Positions 10,305 through 21,100 of a stretch of DNA of 64,000 nucleotides are shown here, one piece after another. Made by a program: the position numbers and the translations under genes. Below the pieces are notes generated by a model. That model was not told where the DNA came from. It saw only the letters and a list, made by a program, of their open reading frames with translations, and did no database searches. How positions within the stretch are numbered: position 1 is the stretch's first letter; every line of letters begins with the position of its first letter. The DNA lies in NCBI GenBank assembly GCA_009768925.2, contig VHIT02000028.1, positions 248,001 through 312,000 of the forward strand. The letters are read 5' to 3'. Source of the stretch: Cryptosporidium bovis. Lineage: Eukaryota > Apicomplexa > Conoidasida > Eucoccidiorida > Cryptosporidiidae.

Positions 10305-10921
10305 ATAACGAATTAACTCAAGGGATTAGAATAAGATGTGACGGAGAAAAATTGAGGCCTGAACAGAAAAAAAAGCGATAGTATGTAGTTATCTATTTTT
10401 AATATTATTGGATTACGGAAAAAACAAGAGGTTTTGTAATGGAGATGATATTATCTTGTTTCTATTTACACGCCCTTCTTTTTCCTCGGGATTTACCCAG
10501 GTGAGAGCTAGAGGAAACAAGAATTGAAAGAGTAATTGCTCTTTTTCTTTCTTAGCATAGTGTTTCAGGAAAATGGTATTTAGAAATTATTTATCTACTT
10601 ATTAACTTTTAAAGTAAAATAATGAGTTTGATGTAGCGATTTGAATTTCTTATTGAAAATCAACAGTTAAAACTGCAAATAAATTAAGCCTTTAGCATTC
10701 AGGATTTAATTTTTTTCTTCTAAATAGGTTGTTCAATGTTCTCAGTTATTGTATTTGCTGTATACATTGTATCTAACTACATTGTATTTATTTTTTGCCT
10801 GGTCTGGGACCTGGAGATGTACGGTGTGGGTACTAGTGACTTCGGAGTTTGGAATCCACAGATGGAAAAAAAAGACTATTATGATTGTAAATTTACTAAT
10901 ATGTTTTGATTAAATTAAATT
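10305..10921. other. Convergent intergenic region with a GC-richer patch
   Basis: 3'-to-3' spacer between the BFR1-like and TRMT2-type genes. Bases 10795-10870 are clearly richer in G and C than the rest and hold short complementary words (GGTC/GACC), but I could not fit a known RNA family. The remainder is A+T-rich and without an open frame of interest. Confidence 0.5.
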
Positions 10922-12793
10922 TCATGTTGAACTTAATAGTGGATTTTTCATGATTCTTCGTTTTTTTACTTGTTCGGAATTCAGGGAGCAATCCTTTACT
11001 TTATTTGAATTTCTTGAAAGGTATAAAACTGTTTCTACATGTTTTGTATGAGGAAACATATCTATCGGTATGGCATATTCAGGCTCAAATACATTTAAAC
11101 AATTACTTTTTTTATCTTTAACAGGATCATATGCAGAACAAAGCTCTAAACAATTTTTAATAAGAGATTCAACGTTGCAGCTTACATATATTAGATTTTC
11201 AATTTCATTAAGATCTCTGAAGGATTTAATTACGTTGGTGTGTAAGCCACTCCTTGGAGGATCTACAATAGCAACTATGTAAGATTCTTTCAATGATAAT
11301 TCAGATAAAAGCCCTGGTAAAACATTTTCTGCTGCACCACAAATATACTTTGCATTCATTACACCATTATTAATTGCATTCTTTTTTGCAGACTCTATTG
11401 CTTCCTCACAACAATCCACTCCATACAAATCAATATTTTTTACATTAAAACTATTCTCATTTATTAATTTTCTAAAAGCATTTAGTATAGTTATTCCTAT
11501 TGCACCTGTTCCACAACATATATCTAATACAAGTAAATCATTGCTTTTATTTCCGTCATTGTTTTCATTTACATATTTTAAATAATTATCCAATACTATT
11601 TCTTTAATAACCCCGTATAGAACTTCGCATCCTTTTGTATTTGTTTGAAAAAAAGAAAGAGGACCAACAGATAAATTAGAGTTACATATATTAATAGTGA
11701 TTTCTGATTTTCCCCATACAAGTTCTAACTCCCCACTATCAAAGGTGTCTACAATTGAATCAGATTGGTGCAAATAAAGTGATGACACTCTATAATTCAT
11801 TAAAGAAATGTTATTTTTCTCTGAGCAACCTTCTTCAGATAAGTAATTAATCATCAAATTAACTATATTATTTTTGTCTTTGAGATCTTTTAGCCTTGTT
11901 GTTTGTAGTGTTACCATTATCTCTTTATGGGTTTCTGATATTCTAACTAGTAATAATCTCCATATTCCTTTTCTATTTCTCCTTGAATAAACTTTGTAAT
12001 TGTTCTCTATTGAACTTGTTTTTACCATTTCTTCTGTTATTTTAACTATATCAAATACACAAGGATGAATGATTTCTATTTCTTTCCTGGTGTAATTTAT
12101 TGAAGAATTATCTTCGTCGTTTACACAAATTATATTGTTGCATACTTTCTCTTGATCTCCAAGCTTTAAATCCATTTTTTCCCTATTATCGCATCCCTGA
12201 TCAATAATACCAACAACTATTGGTTCAAATCTATCAATATGAGAGACAAATCCAACAGATGTTTCCGAATCAATATCTACTAATTCACCTGTTGTAAATC
12301 CTATTGTAAATTCACACTTATTTCTATACGAGTATGGGTTTTTGTATTTTAAGTCTTGATCATCACTACCATTAATACAAGGGTTATAACTATTGTTGTC
12401 ACTTTTAACTTTATTATTGCTTTGATTGTGTCCTATTGTACTTAATATCGGTTTCAAAGATATCTCAGAAAAATCAACATTGCAATCTTGAATTGTATCC
12501 TCTTTTTTTTCAATTTCACTTGAAATATTCTGATTTACACACCAAGTTGGTGGTTCTAATCCTCTATTTACTGCATGAAGGTAAACGCTCTTTGTTAATT
12601 TACATAAATTACTCCTTACATATCTGTACTTGTACTCTAGTTGGAATTTATACGGATCTTTGTATAGAGGTGTAATTTTTTTCCTCAAAATTTCAATGGG
12701 ACTTTTAACCAATTTTTCTTTCATATTTTCCACTTTTTTTACATTCTCACACCTGCTTTGTTTTAATTTTTCTTCGCCTTTTGGCATACTCAT
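10922..12793 (-). CDS. TRMT2A: tRNA (uracil-C5)-methyltransferase, TRMT2/TrmA family
   Basis: A 623-residue SAM-dependent enzyme predicted to make 5-methyluridine, usually U54 of the tRNA T-loop. Seen: SFFQTNTKGCE, a family signature before the methyltransferase fold; SAM motif DICCGTGAIG at 424-433; DPPRSGL at 511-517; YVSCN, with the catalytic Cys at 539; and the C-terminal PIDMFPHTKHVE, carrying the Glu that acts as general base. The first ~330 residues hold a diverged N-terminal region with acidic and Asn-rich insertions. There is no clear TRAM domain or iron-sulfur cysteine set, so the eukaryotic TRMT2/Trm2 branch fits better than bacterial RlmD. Single exon, ATG at 12793. It starts divergently from the armadillo-like gene. 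Confidence 0.9.
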   Translation of the reverse strand: MSMPKGEEKLKQSRCENVKKVENMKEKLVKSPIEILRKKITPLYKDPYKFQLEYKYRYVRSNLCKLTKSVYLHAVNRGLEPPTWCVNQNISSEIEKKEDTIQDCNVDFSEISLKPILSTIGHNQSNNKVKSDNNSYNPCINGSDDQDLKYKNPYSYRNKCEFTIGFTTGELVDIDSETSVGFVSHIDRFEPIVVGIIDQGCDNREKMDLKLGDQEKVCNNIICVNDEDNSSINYTRKEIEIIHPCVFDIVKITEEMVKTSSIENNYKVYSRRNRKGIWRLLLVRISETHKEIMVTLQTTRLKDLKDKNNIVNLMINYLSEEGCSEKNNISLMNYRVSSLYLHQSDSIVDTFDSGELELVWGKSEITINICNSNLSVGPLSFFQTNTKGCEVLYGVIKEIVLDNYLKYVNENNDGNKSNDLLVLDICCGTGAIGITILNAFRKLINENSFNVKNIDLYGVDCCEEAIESAKKNAINNGVMNAKYICGAAENVLPGLLSELSLKESYIVAIVDPPRSGLHTNVIKSFRDLNEIENLIYVSCNVESLIKNCLELCSAYDPVKDKKSNCLNVFEPEYAIPIDMFPHTKHVETVLYLSRNSNKVKDCSLNSEQVKKRRIMKNPLLSST

Positions 12794-13505
12794 TTCTATT
12801 ATATTTAAGAAGTGGTGTACTCAAGCCTTTTATCTGCAGCATATCAATAAAGATAAATAAATATGGTCGCTTCGTGAATATTAATGAATAATAAACGCCT
12901 TTTGCCTTAAAACAATTAGTTCATCCCAATACACCAACCTTAACCTTTTTTATTCCTTCTCTTGGTATTAAAATTATAGTTATAGCTGACAGTGGCGCAA
13001 GCGCCACATGCCTCTGACTGCCTTTACATTTTACATCTAAATTATGATGTAAATACAAATATATTTAAAGTGATATAAAAACAGAGAGAGCAACTAGAAT
13101 TCACTTGTAAGATAGATTTCGCGTAAATTAGGGTATCTAATCAAGAAATAAATACATGTCTGAGTAAATTTAAGTGTATAGTATCTACTTAAAGGTCCAT
13201 GATTAACACCTTGAGAATTTAAAACGCTTCAAGTGAAGGATTTTTGAGATGAAAAAGTTGAGAAATAGTAAAAACGCAGTTTTATAATTTAGAAGTACTA
13301 TTTTTTTGTTTCACACACCTAACTTTAAATATTTATACATTTACTATGAATCTAAAAAAAGTGAAAGCATGTTTAACGCGCCATACGTGTTTGAATCATT
13401 GATTTTAATAAAAACAAAAATGAATATAGATATAATTTAACAACTAATTTCATATTTTATTTTTTTAAACGATGAACAGGGTAGCAAACAGCATATTTTT
13501 TAAGG
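12794..13505. other. Divergent promoter region, TRMT2 and armadillo-like genes
   Basis: A 712-base region between two start codons. It contains the perfect GC-rich palindrome at 12992-13007 and a short upstream open frame at 13472-13528, both listed. Otherwise it is A+T-rich and without genes. Confidence 0.6.
12992..13007. promoter_or_regulatory. Perfect palindrome GTGGCGC-AA-GCGCCAC
   Basis: Seven-base arms that are entirely complementary flank a two-base centre, so the site is both a double GCGCC element and a tight potential hairpin. It lies about 200 bases from the TRMT2 start and 500 from the armadillo-like start. The GCGCC core matches the E2F-like motif seen upstream of other genes here. 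Confidence 0.45.
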
Positions 13506-13528
13506 ATGTCAAACATATTAACCTGTAA
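13472..13528 (+). other. Upstream open reading frame overlapping a start codon
   Basis: An ATG at 13472 opens an 18-codon frame, beginning MNRVANSIFF, that ends at TAA 13526-13528, past the main ATG at 13506 and in a different frame. If transcribed it would compete with the main start. An intron joining it to the main frame was considered, but no donor/acceptor pair keeps the frame open. Confidence 0.35.
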
Positions 13529-16500
13529 GGCCTTAAAGTTGGTATGTGGGGAGGAGATATTGTATTATGAGCTTTCAGAAGTAATATATCTAGATAGAAT
13601 GAAAAAGCTTTATGTGTGCGTAGGGAGGCACTCATTGTATCTGTTGAAAAGGAATATGAGGAGGACAATAAGTGGTGGTAAGTTGGGATATTGGAGAATA
13701 GATGGTATTTATGAGGATGTTAGCAACGATACGCGTTTTCTGATACTATTTGACAAAAAGAAAGAACATGAATCAGACAAAAATGAATTATTTAGAGTAA
13801 AAAAGGAGGTCGGAGAGGATTGGGTTGATGATAAATTATTTATAAGTTGTTTAAATAGACTTAATCTTTGCAATCATATAGAATTAGCGTGGAGAACAGA
13901 TACGGCGTATAGGACCGGAAAATACTTTGATTTTCCAAAATTTGGGATAGATTTGTTTGCAATAGAGACAGGAAAAGCTGCCATAACAGAAGGCAATAAT
14001 GGTAGCAAAAAAAGAAGGAACAAAAACAATAATTCAGCATTAATATGGGCAATGAAAGAGGTTCAGGGTGATAATAGGAAAAAAAATTATAAGAAGAAAC
14101 AAAGTGTAGGAAGATTGGATTTTAAAACTACTGAATCCATTAGAAGACAACTAAGAGCTGTTTCAGATAAGGGTTACAGCAGTACAATATATCCTTTAGT
14201 TAAAGCAGAAGAATTTATAGATTACAAAAAATATGTGTACAATGGTTATTTTTTCTTTGGACGCAAAGGGTTTGAAAACAAAGCAACTCAGGTATATAGT
14301 TCTCAAACTGGATCTTACATTTCATATAGTGGAGTTGAGATGAGCATAGACGTGCAACCACAGGTGTTTTTAAATCATAAAAAACCAAGCACAACAGAAA
14401 CAAATAAAGCTGAGAGAAAAAATATAAAATATAGGGACAGTGAAAACGATTCAAGTTTATGTGGAGTGGCACAAGAACATATAAGGTTTTTATCAAATAC
14501 AACGATGAATTCAACCTATTATATTTATATTAACAATAAATATACCAAAAAAATGAATTTATCAGATGATATATCGACATGGTATTGTTGGGAACTATTT
14601 ATGAAAACAACTAAAGCAAGTATAGCATGTATTGTAATGAGAAGATGTTACATACCACCTACATTGGATTCTTATCAGGATATATCAGTAGTTTATAGTT
14701 GCTCATATAAAGATATGAAGCAATTTGGAATCTCAGATAGAGATATTTTGAGAGAATGTAGATTAACAGCTGATTCGGTTTCACCAATATCCCAACATCA
14801 TACATTTTATATAGAATTGGTTAAGTCTCAATTGGATGCTCTTTTATTTGACGAGTATTCTTATAACTGGATAGAGAAGAATATAAAGTTACATCCTGTA
14901 TTTAGAAAAGGTGCTAAATCTTTCTTAAAATCAATTTTAGTTTTATTGGAAAAGGCAAATTCACTAGTTGATGTGGGATTGATTGAAGAGATAGATTTAC
15001 TTGATAAAACAGGTTCTGCTAGATATGAAAATTTTGATAATGATCTTACCTCTTATGGCAACGATAATGACGGAGTTGAAGTTTTTGAGGATCCAATGAT
15101 GTGTATACAAGAAATGTTAGTTCAGGTATTTGGGATAGATAAATTTTCTAAAAGTTTACGGGAAAAAAAGAAATTCCATTTTTTTGAGTTAAGATTAGCT
15201 AGATATCTTTCTTATTGCATTGATGGTGGATTATTGGGACCAAAATTCATCCTGGAAGATCTTATATCTTCTGTTGGAACGTCTAATAAGATTGTTGATA
15301 GAAAGATAATGCAAGTACTTGATTATTTGTTACATGTTAGATCTAAAGATATGAATGAGGATTATGTACATCTAAAGTTAATAGACCTATTAAAAGATTC
15401 AAGATTTGTCAAGAAATATTTATTCGTTCCGAAAGTAATGGCTAGATTTGTAAATACTGGGTATTGTGCTAGGCTCATTCCTTCAGGTCAAGAAATAACT
15501 TATGTTGAATTTTTAATGAACCTGTTAACTATACCTGGAAAAAACAGTTTTGGACAGAAGTCTCAACTTAAAATTTCTATATTACAACAAATACTTCATG
15601 CATCTGGTGATCCAAAAAAAAGAGATTATTATGCACAAATGGTTCCTATATTAGTTGAAATATTTTCAGGAAAAGGGGAGGGTGATGATAATACTGTACT
15701 AAAGTATGCAGGAGCTGTTTTGTTAAATTTGAGTCATTCAAGTGGGATTCTTAAAGACGAATTAGTTAATTCAGGTATTTCATCTGTACTTGTGGAAAAA
15801 TTGTACAAGAGAGACGATTTACAATTGACTAAAATATGCATTTCAATTGCTGTTAATGTATCGAAGAACTCTTCACATAGAAAGGTTCTTCTTGGAGACG
15901 GAATTCTTCCTCCTGTTGCTGATATACTTCATGAATTATTAGAAAATTTTAATTCTCAAACGGCCATATTTGAAAATTACAACTATAGCAATACGAATTC
16001 AAGGACAAGTAATTATTCACCAAACAGTGATTGGGATGTTTTACCGGTCCTTTTAGGACTTATTGGCCAATTGAGCAATGAATCTGATATAAGAAGTATA
16101 TTTGTGACTAAATGGTGTGTTTTAGATTATCTACTCTACTTATTTCATAATATTGAGTCCTATGTTGGAAAAGATAATGATCTTGTTTGTAGAATATTAT
16201 TCTGCGTTAAGCAACTTACTGGATCTGATTGGACCGTACAACTTAGAGTTGGTAAGCATTGTATACCCTCTCTTATTGAAATTATTGCAACCCCACATAA
16301 AGCTGAGAATCAAAAAATACTAGTTCCTAAATTTTCGCAATATATTTCATATTGGACGCCTGAATATAATTCAAATACGTATAATAATTACTATACTAGT
16401 TTGTATTATAATCAAAAGAATTGTGGTGATAGTAATTCGTTTCTTTTATCAGGAATAAATGGGGATATAATTTATCAGTCGCTTCTTTTGCTCGAGACAC

Positions 16501-16652
16501 TTTCATACTATCATCCAAACTGTTTTGAGATGGTCTCTTGTGGAATACGGGACGCTATTGAAACTTGTATGGAATCTTTTAATGTTGATACGATCGTAAT
16601 AAAACTAAATTACTTGAGAGAAATCATTAACAAGGTTACACTCGAGTTATAG
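13506..16652 (+). CDS. Large armadillo-like repeat protein with PH-like start
   Basis: A 1048-residue protein not tied to a named family. The first ~85 residues (SEVIYLDRMKKLYVCVGRHS, then YWRIDGIYED) have the strand pattern of a PH-like fold that would bind membrane lipid or protein. A basic Lys/Arg-rich low-complexity segment follows, about 155-215. From about residue 555 to the end the protein is alpha-helical with armadillo/HEAT-like units (for example LKYAGAVLLNLSHSSG and TKICISIAVNVSKNSS). This suggests a cytoplasmic scaffold; ARMC9-like proteins were considered, but no LisH motif is visible. No catalytic motif. Upstream in-frame stops at 13473 and 13482 make ATG 13506 the best start. 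Confidence 0.7.
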   Translation: MSNILTCKALKLVCGEEILYYELSEVIYLDRMKKLYVCVGRHSLYLLKRNMRRTISGGKLGYWRIDGIYEDVSNDTRFLILFDKKKEHESDKNELFRVKKEVGEDWVDDKLFISCLNRLNLCNHIELAWRTDTAYRTGKYFDFPKFGIDLFAIETGKAAITEGNNGSKKRRNKNNNSALIWAMKEVQGDNRKKNYKKKQSVGRLDFKTTESIRRQLRAVSDKGYSSTIYPLVKAEEFIDYKKYVYNGYFFFGRKGFENKATQVYSSQTGSYISYSGVEMSIDVQPQVFLNHKKPSTTETNKAERKNIKYRDSENDSSLCGVAQEHIRFLSNTTMNSTYYIYINNKYTKKMNLSDDISTWYCWELFMKTTKASIACIVMRRCYIPPTLDSYQDISVVYSCSYKDMKQFGISDRDILRECRLTADSVSPISQHHTFYIELVKSQLDALLFDEYSYNWIEKNIKLHPVFRKGAKSFLKSILVLLEKANSLVDVGLIEEIDLLDKTGSARYENFDNDLTSYGNDNDGVEVFEDPMMCIQEMLVQVFGIDKFSKSLREKKKFHFFELRLARYLSYCIDGGLLGPKFILEDLISSVGTSNKIVDRKIMQVLDYLLHVRSKDMNEDYVHLKLIDLLKDSRFVKKYLFVPKVMARFVNTGYCARLIPSGQEITYVEFLMNLLTIPGKNSFGQKSQLKISILQQILHASGDPKKRDYYAQMVPILVEIFSGKGEGDDNTVLKYAGAVLLNLSHSSGILKDELVNSGISSVLVEKLYKRDDLQLTKICISIAVNVSKNSSHRKVLLGDGILPPVADILHELLENFNSQTAIFENYNYSNTNSRTSNYSPNSDWDVLPVLLGLIGQLSNESDIRSIFVTKWCVLDYLLYLFHNIESYVGKDNDLVCRILFCVKQLTGSDWTVQLRVGKHCIPSLIEIIATPHKAENQKILVPKFSQYISYWTPEYNSNTYNNYYTSLYYNQKNCGDSNSFLLSGINGDIIYQSLLLLETLSYYHPNCFEMVSCGIRDAIETCMESFNVDTIVIKLNYLREIINKVTLEL

Positions 16653-18137
16653 TTTAACAATTTTACAACTGATACTATCAACAGTGAAATTAATAGACAT
16701 TCTAATTGAATTTAAGATATATATAGCTTCATATCAACAAGCTTTGCATCTACTAGTACCAATATAATTAGCAGTACTAGACAATTAAGATCACATTTAA
16801 TACAAAAAAATAAGGGAACATTTATATCACTAATATGCTACTAATAACAAACAATATACCAACTATATCGATGTATTTATTCTTAAATATCTATCTGTAC
16901 ATCCACCTATTTATTCCAATTTACATATATACACGATATTTATTATTCCACTTTAAAGCTTAACTAATTTATATTACAAAATCGGAGAGGCGGGAAATTC
17001 TTATTTAGAGTATATAAATCAGAATTTATTTCTCTGTAAAATTCTAGTAATACACGCTAATTAAACGAGTTGAAATAGAAAATCCAGGGGAGAATAAGAT
17101 TGATTTAACCTTCTCTCTTTCCTTTTGATTTTGTATCTCTATTTGGCATTTTTAGCTTCATTAAATTTACCTTTCCCAAATGCTATTAGTAACAATAAAT
17201 ACTACTATTGTTTCCACTAGTGCCACCACAAATACGATAAAATATATATACGTAAACTTATTAGCAACGTATTTCCTTTATTTCTTGTCATGACTATTTA
17301 TGTTTAATTGCATATAATTAATTAGTATTCCTCCCAAATATAGTAAGGTGCATAAATACATGTGTTGTTTTGTAAACCATTTATTGTCTATATAATATGT
17401 GATTATCGTTTATCTGATTATAAGCTTGGTTATTACTCGATATATTTTAATAGTTATATAAATACGCACTTTCAATAATAATGTAATGGAGTTTACTTTG
17501 AATTTTAAAAGTAGAAAGGTTTTGGAACTTCGATTACAATTCCGAAATAACAAAATATTTAAGAGACCAGATAATATGTAAGTTTTCCTCCTTATTTTCC
17601 AAAAGTAAAATACATTGATGGTACTTATACTATATATTGGGCAAATGAGAATCTTTTTATATTTGGAGGAAACGAAAAGGTAATATAAAAATAAATTCAA
17701 CTTCAATAATGAACATTTCGTACATATTACTACAGTCTCATAGATTCTTCATGTTTTTTTTAGAAAAATGAGTTTAATTATATAGCCAATAATACACCAT
17801 AAAATTAAAAAAATATTAGTGGTAACAATAACCCAGTCCATAATAGAAAAGCAAAAACATTTAGGTAAAGCTTTCTTTTTATTTAAAGTAAACACATTAT
17901 TTCCTTTTATTAATGCAAATAACATAGTACTTTCTATATAAATATACACCAAACCCATTTATCAATATAATATACCATTATATCACAACTAAAATAACTA
18001 GAATAATATAAAATATTATTAAATTTATTATTATGATTTATATAAAAATTAAAATTTTGCTTTTGTTATAAATAAAAGAGAAAAAATAACAAAAAAATAA
18101 AAAACACGTATTTAATGAAAGTAAAATAATATTGCTG
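16653..18137. other. Long convergent intergenic region
   Basis: Nearly 1.5 kb between two gene ends, the longest spacer in the window. Minus-strand frames of 98 and 69 codons (17410-17706, 17749-17958) are present. The second has one plausible transmembrane stretch but no other sign of being real. A promoter-like motif cluster at 16989-17019 is listed separately. Confidence 0.5.
16989..17019 (+). promoter_or_regulatory. E2F-like GGCGGGAAA plus TATATAAAT
   Basis: GGCGGGAAA at 16989-16997 is followed 13 bases later by TATATAAAT at 17011-17019. Elsewhere in the window GGCGGGAA lies between genes near start codons, but here both flanking genes end. No protein-coding frame follows, so a non-coding transcript is possible. 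Motif-based inference only. Confidence 0.3.
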
Positions 18138-21100
18138 TTATTTATTGGCTAATTTTTTACATCCATTAATAACACTACCACTATTGGCAATATTGCTGCA
18201 ATTATCATTAATACCAGTTATAATTATTTTTTTACTATTAATTTGATCTTTTAAAGGTGGAGAAACGTGATGCATTTGTGGCAACTGATTAGCCAAGGGA
18301 GAGAATACATAATGCCTCAAAGAATCTACTCCTGATGTTACCATTCCACCATCGTAATATAATGTAGATAATTGCGAAGAGTCCCCCAGAATTTTACCAT
18401 TTACACCACCACTTACCCCTACTACTCCAGTTCCCATTAAACCTAGTCCCATTCCCATTCCAGTTGTAGTCCCTGCAGCTCCTCCAATTGCACCAACGTC
18501 CATCAATCCAACACCTTCTACTGCTGCAACAGTAGCGGCTCCACCTATATATTGACTATTATTTGTAGTATTAGTATAATAAGAGCTTCCATAACTAACG
18601 TCCAATCCAACATTGTTATAGTCGTAATACTGGACCGAGGAGTTAACATCCATATATATTTTGTGATGACTATTGTCCTTGTTTCTATGATAGAAATTAG
18701 AATCCTTTGTATTTTGGTGATTATTTTTTTTGTTTTTATTATTAATATGATTGCTATTTTTGTATTGATTAAATATATTATTATTACTATTGTTTGTCTG
18801 AGCATTATTACGAGAATTAATTTGAATGAATTTACTGCAATGGCTACAGTTACAGTTAAAATTTGTGTTAATAAATCCATTATTCAGATTGCTTCTGTAT
18901 GTGTTGTTTTTATTATTTAAATTACTGCAATTATTATGATGATTAGAAATACAATTAACACCATTACTGTTGCTGTCACCAGTTGAGTTATTATTACCAA
19001 TAGAATTATTTAGGTTAATATAAAAATTATTTAAAAGTTTTCTATTCATGCCAGAAATCACGTTATTATTTCTTAAGTCTGTTGGCATATCTAAATAACT
19101 ACCACATATACTTGAAAAATCACCACATGGTGATTGAATTATTTGTATTGCCCTCTGTATCTCGCTTTTAAGAAATTCTTGATGATATTGGTCAAATATT
19201 GGTTTGCATGCAGGTGGACCAGGAAATGGGTTCCTAATATTACAACATACACCAGGACTCGTAGTGTTAATAATTTCAGGTGAGCTTATATCAATAACTG
19301 TTGTCCAAAGATGGGTTTCCAGAAACAACAAAAATCTATAAAACAATATATGACTCTGTGAAAACTTTAAATATTTAGACGTCTCATCAAACGTTTTGAC
19401 ATTATTCAATAGTTTAGGAGGATCTATAAACAATGTATTTATTGTATTGTTATATGCTTCGTCTAAATTGAATTTATTTGGTGTATTAAATTTGGATTTA
19501 TTGCCTATCTTAGTTATGTTATTGTTATTATTATTTCCAGTTAAAGTACCCGTGCCCACTCCTATGTCTATTCCAATTCTTGGTATTGACCTTGATTTTG
19601 ATGATTTTGATAACTGTAATTGTGATGAAGAAACAGATTCTTTTGACTGTGAATTCAGTGTTTTCAATTTATTTGAAGTAATATTATTTCCAATGTAACA
19701 ATAATAATAATTATTATTATTACTGTCCTCTTCCCTATTATTAGATAACAATTGACTATTTACATCCTTATCTGTATGAGAACAAGGACAATTATTAAAC
19801 TTTGAGTCACTACTTGAATCAATGAACAAATTGTCAGAACTTTGATTATCTGGAGAAGGTGAATACGTAAAAGTAGTACTACCCATAGAAGATCTACCAG
19901 ATTCTCCAAAAACATCATGATCATATTCTTCATCATAATTGTTACTTTTATCTAGACTCAAATGTTTTATGCCCATAAATGATAGTTCAGGTGTTGATTC
20001 TTCAGAATCTAAATCCGAATTGCAATTTTTTTCACTAATTTGGTTATTTTTCTTATTTTTATCTTCATTTAAATTCTTACAATTACAAACAACATTCCTA
20101 TCCTTATTATCAATGATGTTATTATAATTAAAGTTCTTATTATTTACTGAATCACCCTCTATTTTACTGTTGTTTGCACGTACACCAATGGATTTTTCAG
20201 GTGAACTTGATAAATACAAAATATCGTTACTATTATTTAAGGAAACAGATAATGATTGTGTTTCGTTCGCATTACTCGATACATTTTTATTATTATTGAT
20301 ATTATTTGAATGTAATCCATTGCCTTTAACTACATCGAGATATAACAATTTAACATGATTATTCTGGACTTTTTCGTTTTCAATAATCGAAAAAGTTTTG
20401 TTATCATCAATTTCAACAGTTGATGATTCATTATTAATTCTCAATTCTGAATTTGAATTATCATGATTTAACCCAATTCCATAATTAAAATTAATTCCTG
20501 GGGATTCGCTATTATTATGATTGTTATAGTTGTTATAATTACTATTTACAATATTATTATTAATACAACAAATATTTGATTTGTCATTCTTTTTGTTTTT
20601 TGTATTCCTAACATCTATAGGTAAGGATGGGAAATTGGTTATTTCTATTGTACTACCATCTTCACATATTCCATCAATATTGCTAAATAGAAAATCACCA
20701 TTTGAGTTATCACTAATTTGTCCAAGTATCTCATTTGTAATATGTGTAGAAAACTCCTGTGATTTTTTAATAAATTCACTTGGATCTATAACGGGCAATA
20801 TACCAATTCTTTGGAAAAAATAAATGACACAAATTGTCCATGCGTATCCTCCAGGAAGACCGTTGAGTGTATTTCTTAAACCTCTGAATCTTGTCCAAAC
20901 TTTCGTTAATACAACAACATGTACAACTCTTGGATCCAATTTTGCATACCAACTCAATATTCCCAATCTACTTTGGATTATTGGAAGTGAATTGGCCCTT
21001 AATGTTGGAAAATGTCTTCTATTAACGTTAATATGGTTATTGACAATATCACAAGTACCAATTAAATTTTTTATTTGTTTCTTATCGTTTTGAGACATTG

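Noticed and set aside
13525-13578. Possible intron GTAAGG...TTTCAG joining the upstream ORF to the armadillo-like gene
   Set aside because: Its length is a multiple of three, so it does not move the upstream frame into the main frame, and a stop follows at once.
17410-17706. 98-codon minus-strand frame in the same spacer
   Set aside because: Low-complexity Ile/Leu/Lys-rich translation without domain or good start context.
17749-17958. 69-codon minus-strand frame with one plausible membrane helix
   Set aside because: No family match, no supporting motif, surrounded by A+T-rich DNA. Kept only as a note because a small tail-anchored protein cannot be excluded.
18552-18920. 122-codon frame opposite the poly(A) polymerase gene
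   Set aside because: Arises from Asn-codon repeats read on the other strand as Ile/Val runs.
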